DNA of 64,000 nucleotides from Neurospora tetrasperma FGSC 2508 (GCF_000213175.1 NW_009799100.1:3847099-3911098), one strand, 5' to 3'. Counted from the first letter of the stretch, positions 23,362-36,096 are shown. The notes: a model not told the origin generated them from the letters alone. Made by a program: numbers and translations.

Positions 23362-24042
23362 TCATTGATCATCATCCCTCTCCAAAAACCCCGGGTCCGT
23401 CCTCACCTTACTCTCAAACTTCTTCCACCACTCCTCAAACGCCTTAAGCGGCACCACCTCCATCTGCCCCGGCGTGGACCCGGTATAGCTCGACAAAAAG
23501 TTGAAGGCATTCTTGATGATCCTCTGCGCCAGCACCAGCGTGCTCGGCTGCTGCCGCGCTGCCGAAACCGGCACCAACGCCCCTTCTGTTCCATTACCAC
23601 TTGTTGGTGCTGCTGCTGGTGTTGTTGTCCCCGTCGCAGTCATCCTACTGGCCACACTCTCCGCATCCTCAACCGAAACCCCAATCACCACATTCTCGTT
23701 CCCACCCCCTGTCCCTCCTGCACCAGGTCCAACCTTGAAGATAGCACTCTCCTTCCCCGGCCCGATCCCACCCAAAAACTTGAAGTTGGGCGCCGTCTGC
23801 CCCAGGGCTGGTGACGGCGGAGTGACGAGGTAAATTGCTGCTGCGGTCCCCGGGGGGAGGACTACACCAGGCAAAAGAAAGACGACGACGTGCCCGAAGG
23901 GCTTGGAGATGGCGGAACCGGGGGGAGAGTTCGGGTTGGTCGGTGGGATGGCGTACAGGAAGGAGGTGGGACTGGGAGCTTCGGTGGGGGAGATTATTAC
24001 GGGCTGACCGGCGGGAATGAGGCCGAAGAGGGGTTGGGACAT
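23362..24042 (-). CDS. OPI10: OPI10/Hikeshi family protein, 226 aa
   Basis: Intronless. The family contains human Hikeshi, which carries Hsp70 into the nucleus after heat stress, and yeast OPI10, linked to inositol/phospholipid regulation. The start MSQPLFGLIPAGQPV and the block FGHVVVFLLPGVVLPPGTAAAIYL match the N-terminal beta-sandwich of the family. The C-terminal half contains the QRIIKNAFNFLSSYTG helix and the conserved FEEWWKKFESKVRTDPGFL end. Between them lies a Gly/Thr/Pro/Ala-rich linker (about residues 105-165), longer than in animal proteins. The ATG at 24042 is the first possible start consistent with the family N-terminus. Confidence 0.9.
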   Translation of the reverse strand: MSQPLFGLIPAGQPVIISPTEAPSPTSFLYAIPPTNPNSPPGSAISKPFGHVVVFLLPGVVLPPGTAAAIYLVTPPSPALGQTAPNFKFLGGIGPGKESAIFKVGPGAGGTGGGNENVVIGVSVEDAESVASRMTATGTTTPAAAPTSGNGTEGALVPVSAARQQPSTLVLAQRIIKNAFNFLSSYTGSTPGQMEVVPLKAFEEWWKKFESKVRTDPGFLERDDDQ

Positions 24043-25513
24043 TTTCGTTGGATTTGTGGTTTGGTGATAATGTGGTGTGATAAGAGAATGGGTTTGGTGG
24101 CGGTGTTGATCGCCTGTCGCTGTTGGGCACTGCTCGGGTGTGGTTGTTGATGATGAAATTGACAGAGCTCACGGCTGTCGGTATGGGGAGTTGATTCGGT
24201 ATCCCGTTCTGGTTGGAGCTTGTGCTGGTTTTTGCCTCCGATAGATATATCGAACGGATGAGATAGGATATCTATGGCTGAGGTCCTTCAAGATGTACAG
24301 TTGTGTTCGCAAGATCGTGGGGGTGAGCTTCGGTTTTGGAAGACAAAAGACCACAAATTCGAACTCGCGGTCGTAGCGTGTGAAGTTGTCAATGTCAACT
24401 TTATGTAAACAAAGACCTGGACTCGGGGTGAATGACCGATTCCCTTTGTTGTTTCCTCGAAGATGCCGCTTTGTCCTCGAATCTCAGTTGTTGTCCGGAC
24501 GTGGAGCGGCCGAAGCGTTTATAATGCCGTAATATGTGGGGTCAAACAATGAGCTGGCAGCAAGGTAGGTATTCTTTGCGCACAACCATCGCTGGCTATA
24601 GAGGGGGAAAGATGATTTCACGGTTTTTTTCATTGGAAAGGATAGCAGTCAATTATACTTCATATTTTCCCCTGAAGAGTCGTCTGGTATATATTTGTTT
24701 CTACACTCTCATTGAAGCTGATGATGTGATGGCGAGATATCAAGCTACTGTGGGTCTACCGTCTCGGATGCTTCCTTGTGACGGCAGGGCAGCCGGGCAG
24801 TTCAGAAAATCACTGGGTCTTGGAACCAACATGGAGATGATTCTAGAGTCCTCGACTTGCAAAAAATTGAAGCTTCAGTACTAGAGAGACCCTCCCGGCC
24901 ATTTCCTCGATGCAATCTCCATTTTGGGAGCCAATGACGTGGATGGAAAGGCCAAGTCCTTGTTTGTAGGTAACTTCCACTTTCAATGAGGATTGTTCGT
25001 TACCCTATTGTGACCCCCTGTGGTAAACCTGCTCTTTCCCCGCTACAAAGCGCCTCAACGCTCGACGGGGCGGGCTTCTTGGATTTCGATCCTTCCATAA
25101 GTTCTGTTCCGAGTCTCATCATTTGAACTATCTGAAGGAAAGACGATATGAGATCAATTCACTTGCGCTTGTAACCTCAAACACGAATTCGTTCCATTGA
25201 TCCAAATATATTGAAAGTGAAGAATTGCCCGGTTGATGCTGTCTCTCTAATTCGAGATGCTTCATGTTCCTCCCCTCCCAATTCCCGACGGTCTTCAATT
25301 GCGCTCCCGAACGACAGGAGATTAGCGCACGCCAATATCTGCTTCCCCACGCTCTCTTCCCTTGACAACATCCTCTCTCTTGTGCCTCTCAAGCTCAAGT
25401 CAACTTTCAGGACCTTCCCCATCAGGCATCCAGACTTTCGACTTCATTCGCATCACTCGATCCCGTGTGTCCTCGCCCTATCATCCTAGGTCTCGCGAAC
25501 CCGCTGCCTAACC
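24043..25513. other. Divergent spacer OPI10/Nudix gene
   Basis: A 1.5-kb region with the promoters of both flanking genes. Only short frames without coding signals occur. Nothing else recognised. Confidence 0.55.
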
Positions 25514-26697
25514 ATGACTTCTCGGTTGTCCACCCTCGACTTGGTGGCTAAGGTCGATGCGTACGTATTTTTTTGTTCTTCTTTTTTCTGTGAAACCGAA
25601 TCCTCTGTGACCACGGCCGGGAACATAGACGGAAATCAGTGAAACGGATTCCCGAACATGACCAGAACGAGCGCTTACGTTTTCTCTAAAAATCAAGCTT
25701 CCCTTACGCGGACCGGGATCCCGAGGCTTACGCCCAGATCATGAAGTCTTTCTACACGTTCGTCTGGGAAGACCAACAGGGCCAGGTACCCATAGGCTAC
25801 GTGAAGTTGGACATTGTCGATGCACTCAACAAAGCCCCGGCAACTCTCAAAGGGCAGTTAGGGTTGCACATCGATGTCTCTAATAGGACTGTGGTGCTCT
25901 TCCGTGATGCCCCGGACAAAACCTACGAGGAACGCACTCGGCTTGTCGGAGAGCTCACTGCGCTTTGGCGTGAACAAGAAGCATTTGCCATCCTCAAGAG
26001 CTGGCGAAACGAGCTGTGGCCAGTTTATGGTCGCAGCAAGGAGCTCGTGTTCAGCATAGAGCGGGCAGCCATGGGCCTCTTTGGAACCACACGTTACGGC
26101 GTGCATATGAACGCCTTCATCAGACATCAGGACGCCAGCAGCAAGTATGACTTGAGAATCTGGGTTCCCAGGCGGTCCGCCACCAAGTCGACCTATCCGA
26201 GCATGTTGGACAACGCGGTAGCGGGCGGCTTGATGACCAATGAAGACCCCTTCGAATGTGTCATCCGTGAGGCGGACGAAGAGGCTTCACTGTCCGAGCA
26301 TATCGTGAGGAACAACGCCAAAGAGGTCTGCACCATCACTTATATCTACATCACGGACGAGCGCGCGGGAGGCGAGGCGGGGCTGATCTACCCGGAATGC
26401 CAATGGATTTATGATCTAGAGCTACCTGCGGATGGAAGTGTCGTCCCCGAGCCAAAGGACGGCGAGGTCGAGAGCTTCAGCTTGTGCACAGTGGAGGAGA
26501 TCCAGGAACAGCTCGCCCAGGGAATGTGGAAGCCGAACTGTGCAGTCGTCATGCTCGATTTCTTCGTTCGGCACGGCATTTACACGCCTGACAACGAGCC
26601 GCATTACGACGCATTTCGCGACCGGGCTCATCGACATATCGCCTTTCCCGGTCCTCATCAGGCCCGAATCCATCGAGCACCTTCCGCAGAGCACTAG
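25514..26697 (+). CDS. Nudix hydrolase with DUF4743 N-domain (YJR142W/Tnr3-like), 348 aa, 2 exons
   Basis: Exons: 25514-25560 and 25698-26697. The donor is GTACGT and the acceptor ATCAAG. The junction codon GCC links KVDA to FPYADRDP. The N-terminal third fits the DUF4743 domain found before fungal and plant Nudix domains of the thiamine-pyrophosphokinase-related group. The Nudix box is complete at about residues 193-215: GGLMTNEDPF then ECVIREADEEASL, with the catalytic READEE glutamates. The yeast homologue YJR142W dephosphorylates damaged thiamine pyrophosphate (oxo/oxy forms), so a metabolite-repair role is likely. There is no TPK domain, so this is not the full S. pombe Tnr3 fusion. The acceptor ends in AAG rather than the usual CAG/TAG, so the exact exon 2 start is slightly less certain than the frame. 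Confidence 0.85.
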
Positions 26698-26966
26698 CTC
26701 TCTCAAAGGTAGATGGACATCCCTTGGCTCGGTAGCGACATAAATACAGGTACTTGCTTCCGGGTATCGTTTGATTCATTACTTTCCCCAGACCCCTTTT
26801 CCCTAGGATATGCCTTTTCTGGTCCACGCATAACCTTAAACGCCCGTTCGCCCTCCAAAGGTCCAATGAATGTTGCTCGCGCCCTAGACTCTTGATCGGT
26901 CTAATGTTATTCAGCCGCTGGAAACATTTGCTTTTTTCCATTTTTATTCTCCGGAAGTTTCAGCTC

Positions 26967-27515
26967 TCAAGCGTTCCTGTTGGCGAGGAGGTAGACGTAG
27001 TCGACACGCAGGGGCGTGAGCTTCTTGTAGGGGCCGTCGAGGGCCATCAGAAGACCACCGTAGGACATATACGCCTTGCTAGATTTTGCAAGGGAACCAG
27101 TCAGCAACTCTTTTTCCCCGAATTCCAAGGTCGAGATACTCCTGCCCAATTCCCAGGCAACAACTTACATGGTCTGGCCATCCTTTCCATCCTCGAACTT
27201 GTAGACCTTGCCGTGGCAGACATACTCATAGCTGTCGGCCAGGGTCTGCTCAACGCTGCCGAGCTTGGCAGCATCGCGCCAACCCCTCTCGTCGTCCTTG
27301 CTGCCGTCGAGGGACAAGGAAGTGGCCAATGCAATTCTAAGGTACTCGCCGACCTTGACAGGGAAGAGCTCCTTGTTGACATCGAGCTGCATGCTGGTCT
27401 GGCCATCGACGGAGGTGCAGTACAGACGGTCGACGCGGTCGTACTTGGGATCGCTGATCCTCTCGACTTTGAACTCATCCTCGAAGAGTTGGGCGTCGGA
27501 TGTGAGGGCGGACAT
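26967..27515 (-). CDS. RPB8: RNA polymerase I/II/III shared subunit RPB8 (ABC14.5), 152 aa, 2 exons
   Basis: A small shared subunit of all three nuclear RNA polymerases, folded as an OB-type barrel. Exons: 27515-27169 and 27078-26967. The intron has donor GTAAGT, branch GCTGAC and acceptor ATCTAG, and the junction reads DGQTIKAYMSYGG. Family blocks are clear: LFEDEFKVERISDPKYDRV, then LDVNKELFPVKVGEYLRIAL, and the C-terminal YGGLLMALDGPYKKL followed by DYVYLLANR. Length is close to the yeast protein (146 aa). It is transcribed divergently from ELP4 across a 475-base spacer. Confidence 0.96.
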
Positions 27516-27990
27516 TGTGAATGCTGGTGTGGATTCGATGAAACAGTGGATGTTGGATATTGATCGCTCGGAGGGATACTAGTGTCAGATTTTGGTCGAG
27601 TATCAAACGCGTGCCGATTGGTGGGTAAAACGAATTGTCGCGAGCGGTAATGATGGTGTTTGGGGAAACTTTTGGAGATGCGACTGAGCGATGGAGATGC
27701 CGCCATGCAGTTGCCGTCCCAAAAAATTCCAGCCTTGCGGCAATTGGACCAGGATGCCGGGGCAAGTAGTGGGGCAACCACCATCGAGCATCCCTGTCAC
27801 GCCCGTCGGTCCAGTGTGTGACAAAAGTACGGCGGGGCTCTCGGGCACTCCAGTGACGTCCAAGCTTCCATGGAATTTCTTCAGGGATCAAATTGACTAT
27901 ATCTGGACTTGAAGAATACCTCAACATCAAGTTTGAATTCGATCTAAGGATTCGATATCTAAAGAAGGACTGCAACTTACCGACTGAACC
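27516..27990. promoter_or_regulatory. Divergent promoter region RPB8/ELP4
   Basis: 475 bases between the start codons of two oppositely transcribed genes, so both promoters must lie here. I cannot assign individual sites. Confidence 0.6.
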
Positions 27991-29160
27991 ATGTCCTTCG
28001 TCAAAAGAAACACCGTCCTATCCTCACCAAGAGCCGGACTCTCGCCGTCCGCTCCCCAGCAGCAACAACCCAAACAGGAAACGCAGCTTGCGCCGGGTCT
28101 TCGACCATCACCAACCGATGGCAGGTTGACCACTTCAACTGGCACTGCTTCCCTGGACCAACTTCTTGCAGGACACGGTGGACTCCCCTTGGGAACATGC
28201 TTACTGGTTGAGGAGCAAGGGACCACCGACTTTTCTGGAATTCTTCTACGGTACTATGCTGCCGAGGGTCTCGTCCAAGGGCATCAGGTTCACGCAGTAG
28301 CCTTCCCGCCCGAATGGAGGCATCAGCTCCCAGGGTTGGCTTCACCTGACAAGAAGTCAAAGAGTGCATCACCGGCGCTAGCACCCGAAGAGAAGATGAA
28401 GATTGCGTGGAGATATGAGTCTTTGGGTAACAACGCCAATGCAGGAGCTTCTACTCGTGGGGATTCTGGAGCGCCTTTCTGTCACTCCTTCGATCTCAGC
28501 AAGAGGCTTGCAAGCTCCGAGTCCAAGGGTACTTTGAACCCGATTTCAGTTGGCGGTGCCCCGAGCCTAGACCGGAAAAGTGTTGGGACAGCTTCTCCTC
28601 TGAAGATGATTCTCAAGCAATTGCGGGCCAAGTTGGAGAGCTCAGGATCAAACGCCATTCATAGACTGGTGGTGCCCAGTCTCCTCTCACCAACCCTCTA
28701 TCCTCCTGGATGCGCCCAACCATCAGAGGTTCTACAGTTTCTACATGGGCTCCGGGCTCTCCTTCGACTGTACAGCACCCAGCTCACAGCAATCATTACC
28801 TTCCCGACGTCCTTATTCCCTCGCAGTTCAGGCCTGGTCCGGTGGATAGAGATTCTTTGTGACGGCGTCGTCGAGCTCATCCCCTTACCTGCCAGGCTAG
28901 GTGCCGCGCCACCGCCGCCCTCAGGGTCGGATCCCAAGGCAAACGAGCAACCCCAGGGTATGTTCAAAGTATACACACTGCCTGTGTATCATGAGAAGGG
29001 TGGTGGAGGAGCAGAGTCGGGCCAATTCCGTGAGAACCTGTCATTCAGCTTGAGCGCATCCAAGGGCTTGGTGATCAAACCGTACAGTCTCCCGCCTATG
29101 CTCGAGGATGAGCAGGAGAAGCCCTCAGCTGCTCCAAAGAAGGATGGGCTCGATTTCTAA
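27991..29160 (+). CDS. ELP4: Elongator complex subunit ELP4, 389 aa
   Basis: A subunit of the Elp456 RecA-like ring of Elongator, which installs the cm5/mcm5 modification on wobble uridines of tRNAs. Single exon. The PAXNEB family pattern is visible: a basic, Pro/Gln-rich N-terminus, then TGTASLDQLLAGHGGLPLGT followed by LLVEEQGTTDFSGILLRYY in place of a true Walker A loop. Later come the IAWRYE block with the FDLSKRL element and VVPSLLSPTLYP, and the C-terminal SLSASKGLVIKPYSLPPM. Elongator Elp4 proteins are known to lack a canonical P-loop, as here. The length is ordinary for fungi. SEN34, another tRNA-maturation gene, follows on the same strand after 610 bases. Confidence 0.93.
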   Translation: MSFVKRNTVLSSPRAGLSPSAPQQQQPKQETQLAPGLRPSPTDGRLTTSTGTASLDQLLAGHGGLPLGTCLLVEEQGTTDFSGILLRYYAAEGLVQGHQVHAVAFPPEWRHQLPGLASPDKKSKSASPALAPEEKMKIAWRYESLGNNANAGASTRGDSGAPFCHSFDLSKRLASSESKGTLNPISVGGAPSLDRKSVGTASPLKMILKQLRAKLESSGSNAIHRLVVPSLLSPTLYPPGCAQPSEVLQFLHGLRALLRLYSTQLTAIITFPTSLFPRSSGLVRWIEILCDGVVELIPLPARLGAAPPPPSGSDPKANEQPQGMFKVYTLPVYHEKGGGGAESGQFRENLSFSLSASKGLVIKPYSLPPMLEDEQEKPSAAPKKDGLDF

Positions 29161-30718
<1,558 letters not shown>

Positions 30719-31158
30719 TTTCAGGCAGCTTGAGCATTTGACGGAAGAGATGATACCCATTACAACAAGCCTTCACATTCTGTCTATGTGAAATCGCATC
30801 GGATCTAAGCCTGTTGAACGATGAATATATTGTTGCGTATATGTAGTCCGTCGAGATCCCATGGGAAATCCATGGGAACAATCCACCCCAAGGCAACCAA
30901 GATTAAATCAGGATCCCATCAAAACACACCCTTTCAATCGCTTCCCAATTGTCCCTGTGCATGCCTCGCACCGTGATTAACCTCAATGACCATCCATCAT
31001 GCTGTTTGACACGCAACTTCCATCTCATGATGCTTTCTCCTTAAGACATGCCTCTCATTTCCTTCATCATTACCAACTAGACTAGGTGTGTAGTATAAAG
31101 CCATTTAGAAATACGAAAAATATCTTCCTCGTCCCAATAAAGTCCATAACCCAAAGTA
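30719..31158. other. Convergent spacer SEN34/Asi3-like gene
   Basis: 3' untranslated regions of two converging genes. No gene or repeat recognised. Confidence 0.6.
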
Positions 31159-34100
31159 TCAAGGAACATAAATCCTACTAAAACTAATAACCTCCCTGCG
31201 ACAACACACGCACTTATCAAAATTATTCATGGCCAAACTAACCCTGCACTCATCACAGAGACTCAGACACCGACATGGCCACACGATGATCGTCCTCGGC
31301 GCGCACTGACAGACCACGCACTGCGGTCCTTCACTACCCAGTCCATCCGCGCCCGTTGCCCAGTCGCCTGCCGTTGCCGCCGCCCCATTACTTCCATTTC
31401 CACTTCCGCTGCCCTCATCCCCTGCCTCCGTGGGCGCAGCAGTCGCCCGCCTCGACAACAATATCTGTTCCAACCGTCTAGCCTCTTCCTCGGGCGTCAT
31501 CATTTGTGTGCTTTGCCCCCTTCCATATCCGTAAAGACTACGGTGTTGGGCGCCAGAAAGTAGTACCTTGACGCGCTGGCGCGCTTGGTGCTGGCGGAAG
31601 CGGGACCGGGTCATGATCCCTTCTTCAAAGGACAAGTGGGCGGCGAGGGTGATGGCTTCGTCGCGCTCTTCTGGGCTCTGCGGGTTGAGGAGGCGGGCGA
31701 GGTCGGAGGCTGCTAAGGGGAGGTCTGCTACTTGCGAGGGAGTGGATTCCCGGGAGAAGGCCCAGGATTGTTGGAGCGGGTTTTGGTCACTGTTGTTGTT
31801 TGGGTAAGGGGACGATTGAGTGGGTGTTCGTTGGCCGTCTTGGAGATGGTTGTTGTCGCTGTCGGACTCCCAGGCGTCTAGGTCTGATAGTGATGTGCTT
31901 TCGGTTGTGGAGATGATGCTTGTGGTGTCAAAGTCAGGGTCGTCCAGGCCGGAACCGCCGTCAGGGGGAACGTAGTCACCGCTTGTATCAGTGTTTCCCC
32001 ACCAGCCGCCGTTGAGAAACCAGCTATAGAGCTTGGAGTCGATGTCGGCTTCGCTGGCGTCGGGTTGCTCACTGCCGAGGGGTTGTTGGAGGCGCCGACG
32101 GAACTCGGCTTCCACGTCTACACGCTCACTGCGCGGAACAGGGAAAGAGTTGGGATCTGATGCGTCTACCCAGATGGCTGTTGTGCCGCGATCACCTCTC
32201 CGCCCTGACCTCCTGCCAGTGGTGGTAGTCTCCGGCTTTGGTGGTTGAAGGGCCAATGCCCGGAGCCAACGTGGCGGGTTCCGAATCCCAAAGTAAGAGA
32301 GTAACTTGATGATGACGAGCATCGAAGTTGTGATGATCAGGCGGCTGATGTGCATAACATACTCGATCGCCAACAGCCACCTACCACTGCGTTCACTAGC
32401 GCCCACCCCGTCTCTCAGTCGCCTGGCGGAAACGCTGTTCCGGGGTATCTTTTGAGCTGCCCGTTCCCTCGCGTAACCGCTCGTGGCATTTGCTTGATCT
32501 TCCTTGACAGGTACGAGGCCGATAACACCGACGGAGTCGAAACGAGAACCTGATACTCCGCCTCCAAGCCATTGCATCCTCAACTCCTCGATCTCGCGGA
32601 ACCGTTCGTCCTCCAACCAGGTATAGCGTTTCACATTCACCCGATGGTCTTCGTTCAGGTAGACGGCCTCACTAGCCATAGTGATGGCCCCAAAGCCAGC
32701 TCGAAGGAGAGCAGTATAGAAGTCCATATCCCACCGGATACGGATGTCGGAAAGAGATCCATTGGCTTGCATGTTTGCGTGGGCTCGAGCAAGGCGGTCT
32801 CGGAGAGTTGGGCGTTGTTGTCCAGCATCGAGAGCGCCTTCAGTAACAGCGAAGGCTGAGAGCGCCATCGTTAGAGCGTAAATTACAGAACAGATAAAGA
32901 TGCCGCATATGATAAGAACGTGCGGTACAAATCCAATAATGCAGACCGTAGGAAATCTCAAGAGTGCTTGAGCTGAGCTATCTTCAATGGAAAAAGTCAC
33001 GGCGCCCCAGACAATGCTGCCCATAAAGCAGAGTCCCCAGAAACCAGTGTTGATCAAGCGGAATTTAGACTGTAGGTTGAAGACACCAAGTATTTGGCTA
33101 GTGAGATGGCTCATGGCAGAGAGAAACGCAACCAGCAGAACTTCTGGAGACGTGTTGACTCTCCTTAGAATCATGCTGCGCGTCACGGCAACGGCAGATC
33201 CTGTTAATGCCTGGGAAGAATTGCCCTTGCCCGTAAAGAGGCCCCAGCCCAACTGGTTGCTGATGGCAGCATCAGCTTCGGCAAAGGCCAATGAGTGCTC
33301 GAAAAGCGTCATCCCCGTCTCCGCGGCTACTGGACGGCCTTGAACCGTCGCAGAAAGAACCTCGATAAACTGACTAACACAGAATGTCATGAACAGGGGC
33401 CAGAGCCGGGACAAGGATCCTACTAACTCCGGCTGCTCGTTTGAATTGTTGTCCCATGGCACCATCCTTATAGCCTGGCAGGATTGTTTATCGGTTGCGC
33501 CGAAGAGCAGGGTCGAGCTCAAGCCGTGGAGAAAGTTATTCTTTTCGGAGAACATGAGGTCGGAGCTCTTGCTGGCGTTGCCCCAGCGCAGATTGGCGAA
33601 GTCGGGAGACGTTTGACACTGTATCGATTCAAGGATTCGTTCGACCTGCCAAGCGAGGACCAAGATAACAGGCAGCCGGAGCGCAAGCCGAACAGTCCAG
33701 CGTAGTGCAAGTCGGCGGCGAGTAGCGGCGAATATGTGTGTTCGGTTGAAGACAACAGCCATGACAATGCATGCTAGAGCCCACTTGCTTGTTGCGTAGC
33801 TAAAGACGCTCCCTAAACCTCTTGCGCCCTCCATTGTAAATCGTGATGCGAAGGCGGCTGACTCTTGGCCCGTAGCAGTGGCCGCGGCCGAAGATGATGC
33901 GGATTCGAGTATGGCTCGAGCGGCGTCGGCGGCGGTGGTGCTGTCGGGAGTAGTCGTGACAAAGAAAGCGGCTGGATCGGTCGACTCGGCTATGACGCGC
34001 TGGCCAAAGCCGTCAATGGCATCGGGGTAAAAGATGTAGGAGCCGCCCAGCTTCCCCAGCTTCTTCACCATCCTGGGTCCCGCCCAGACCAAATCCTCGA

Positions 34101-34269
34101 GCGAAGGCGCCAGTTTCGTCACGTTGAACGCATAGCCCAGGTGCTGGGCGGTCCAGAGCGTGAAGTTGTGCCATGCGCTGGCATTGTTAAGCACCGGGAT
34201 GGGTACTGATGTCGGGGCCAAGGCTGCCGCCGCCGTTGCAGCACCCGGCAGGAAAACACTATCGTCCAT
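31159..34269 (-). CDS. Asi1/Asi3-like multi-pass membrane RING ubiquitin ligase, 1036 aa
   Basis: Intronless. The frame is open further upstream, but the preceding start-like codon at 34305 is GTG, so the ATG at 34269 (MDDSVFLPG) is chosen. An Asn-glycosylation-rich N-terminal segment is followed by about six or seven hydrophobic helices between residues 160 and 700. A long acidic, low-complexity region comes next, and a RING finger ends the protein. The RING reads CVVC...WPCRCLSLCDECR...CVCCRR: a cysteine sits where most RINGs have histidine (PCRC, not PCGH). The combination of many membrane helices and this C-terminal RING is the architecture of the yeast inner-nuclear-membrane ligases Asi1/Asi3, which degrade mislocalised membrane proteins. 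The role and location here are inferred from that. I do not assign a symbol because Asi1 and Asi3 cannot be told apart. Confidence 0.75.
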   Translation of the reverse strand: MDDSVFLPGAATAAAALAPTSVPIPVLNNASAWHNFTLWTAQHLGYAFNVTKLAPSLEDLVWAGPRMVKKLGKLGGSYIFYPDAIDGFGQRVIAESTDPAAFFVTTTPDSTTAADAARAILESASSSAAATATGQESAAFASRFTMEGARGLGSVFSYATSKWALACIVMAVVFNRTHIFAATRRRLALRWTVRLALRLPVILVLAWQVERILESIQCQTSPDFANLRWGNASKSSDLMFSEKNNFLHGLSSTLLFGATDKQSCQAIRMVPWDNNSNEQPELVGSLSRLWPLFMTFCVSQFIEVLSATVQGRPVAAETGMTLFEHSLAFAEADAAISNQLGWGLFTGKGNSSQALTGSAVAVTRSMILRRVNTSPEVLLVAFLSAMSHLTSQILGVFNLQSKFRLINTGFWGLCFMGSIVWGAVTFSIEDSSAQALLRFPTVCIIGFVPHVLIICGIFICSVIYALTMALSAFAVTEGALDAGQQRPTLRDRLARAHANMQANGSLSDIRIRWDMDFYTALLRAGFGAITMASEAVYLNEDHRVNVKRYTWLEDERFREIEELRMQWLGGGVSGSRFDSVGVIGLVPVKEDQANATSGYARERAAQKIPRNSVSARRLRDGVGASERSGRWLLAIEYVMHISRLIITTSMLVIIKLLSYFGIRNPPRWLRALALQPPKPETTTTGRRSGRRGDRGTTAIWVDASDPNSFPVPRSERVDVEAEFRRRLQQPLGSEQPDASEADIDSKLYSWFLNGGWWGNTDTSGDYVPPDGGSGLDDPDFDTTSIISTTESTSLSDLDAWESDSDNNHLQDGQRTPTQSSPYPNNNSDQNPLQQSWAFSRESTPSQVADLPLAASDLARLLNPQSPEERDEAITLAAHLSFEEGIMTRSRFRQHQARQRVKVLLSGAQHRSLYGYGRGQSTQMMTPEEEARRLEQILLSRRATAAPTEAGDEGSGSGNGSNGAAATAGDWATGADGLGSEGPQCVVCQCAPRTIIVWPCRCLSLCDECRVSLAMNNFDKCVCCRREVISFSRIYVP

Positions 34270-35160
34270 AATGGGATCTTGTGGAATGGAAGGTGAATGT
34301 ATCACGCTGAGGTTCGGGCTCGCAAATTCCTCTTTTACTGCGTAATGAGCTGGGTGGCGATCGCCGGCTGCGTCGGCAACTGGCTAACCGCCTATCTTCA
34401 CTTCTGTCTCTTCCTGGTTGCGTGAGTCCTTGTCTCTCATCTGGTGGTTTCGCTCAGGAAAACGTCCAGCATCTTCGCATGACAGAAAGGGGCGGCAAAC
34501 CGAGACGGTTGTTACGCGTATGGATAGCTGTTGGGTTCCAAAGTTGTTTATTATAGTAGAAGCTGGATTTCAGGATGCTGACACGGCCACAACATGGAGA
34601 CTGAGTGGGAAACCAGAGACAAGAGGGGAGAGGACGGGACCGCTGTTGCCGCGGGACGAGACACACCCTGCGACAGCGGGCAAAGCGGAGAGAATGGACT
34701 ACCCGACACTGCATCGGAGCAATCAACAGCGAGCAACAGGCGGGCCTTGCGATAACCTAAGTTGCATGGAATGAAAGCCGAGCGGGATGAGGTAACTGGT
34801 GGGGCCCCACGCCCCAGACAGGCTTGTTACATTCGTGTGTAGTGTACAGTGCCTAGCCTCCGTCCTAGCGTTGCGTAGCGCAGCTGAGCCCAGGTGGTGC
34901 CTCCTGAGCGCTTCCTTGCGCTAGAGTCCCTTGTTGAATTGCGGATCCCCCAACTCTCCACCAAAAAAAGCAACTCCACTAAGAACTTGCACTCGGACAT
35001 CATTACACTTCAAGATTGCTCGGTGATAACCGACGACGACACCTACAGTACCTACTAGTCCTATTCTTGCGCACGAGCATCTTACGATCTTCACGATCAC
35101 GCGGATAGATCCTTCGTACCGTTCCAATCGCTATTTTTAAACTGTCGATAGCCACCAACA
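34270..35160. other. Divergent spacer, Asi3-like gene / U1A-U2B'' gene
   Basis: 891 bases carrying two promoters. I recognise no further element. Confidence 0.55.
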
Positions 35161-36096
35161 ATGGCTTCAGCTGGACAGGCCCCCATCGCTACGTATGTGT
35201 CATTGCACTCCGACACATACAAAGCACTGGCTGGTGTCGGGTGTTTTTCTCTAGTCAAGAGGTAATCCCGGAATACGATCAAGCTAACCGACCCATGTTT
35301 GCGGTTTGTGTAGAGTCTATGTACGCAATCTCGAGGAGCGCGTCAAGCCAGAGCCCCTCAAAGAGGCCCTGCGCACCATCTTCTCCGAATACGGCAATGT
35401 GATTGATATCGTCGCCAAGACCAACCTCAAGGCCAAGGGCCAGGCCTTTGTGGTCTTTGACAAACCCGAGTCGGCTCAGGCTGCCATCGATGAACTCCAG
35501 GGCTTCGAGCTGTTTGAGAAGCCCATGGTGGTGGCCCTGGCGCGGACGAGGAGCGACGCTACGGTTATTCAGACTGGCAACGAGGAGGAGTTTGACCAGC
35601 ACAAGCGCAGGCGCATTGCTGAGAAGGGTATGGTCCCTTCGCCTCCCCGACCCCCACTTAGCAGCGAGAGTATTCGATCTGACAATCATCCGCTACAGAC
35701 AAGAAGAGAGCCCTCGAAGTCGCCGAACAACAAAACCGCCTCAAGCGTCCTCTCCAGGGTGCCGCCCCCGATGCGCGCCCTGCCAAGAACCAACGCGGTG
35801 CCGGCCTCAAGGCTACGGGCCAGGGCCCTGCTGCTGTTGTACCCGACGAGTACCTGCCTCCCAACCGTATTCTCTTCGTCCAGAACCTACCCGACGACTT
35901 CACCAAGGACGACCTCACTACCATCTTTTCCCGCTTCGATGGCTTCCGCGAAGTCCGTACTGTGCCTGGTCGCAGTGGTATCGCTTTCGTCGAATACGAT
36001 GCCGAGGCTGGTGCTATTACCGCAAAGGAAAACACGGCGGGCATGGCCCTGAAGAACGGCGAAAAGATCATGAAGGTTACCTACCAGAGACAGTAG
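35161..36096 (+). CDS. U1A/U2B''-type spliceosomal snRNP protein, two RRMs, 247 aa, 3 exons
   Basis: An snRNA-binding protein of the U1 or U2 snRNP. Exons: 35161-35192, 35314-35627, 35699-36096. Intron 1 has donor GTATGT, branch GCTAACC and acceptor TGTAG. Intron 2 has GTATGG, CTGAC and CTACAG. RRM1 begins VYVRNLEERVKPEPLKEALR and has RNP1-like KAKGQAFVVFDKPESA. Its RNP2-like strand lacks the usual NNLNEK of human U1A. A basic linker (KRRRIAEKDKKRALEVAEQQ) leads to RRM2, ILFVQNLPDDFTKDDLTTIF with GRSGIAFVEYDAEAGA, which ends the protein as in U1A/U2B''/SNF. Fungi often have one gene for this pair, so I cannot say whether it serves U1, U2 or both. An AATAAA polyadenylation-type signal lies at 36276-36281. 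Confidence 0.85.

Noticed and set aside
23669-24172. 167-codon minus-strand frame
   Set aside because: It is an alternative frame across OPI10, whose own frame carries the family motifs.
34270-34305. Upstream start of the Asi3-like gene at 34305
   Set aside because: The codon is GTG; the first ATG is at 34269.
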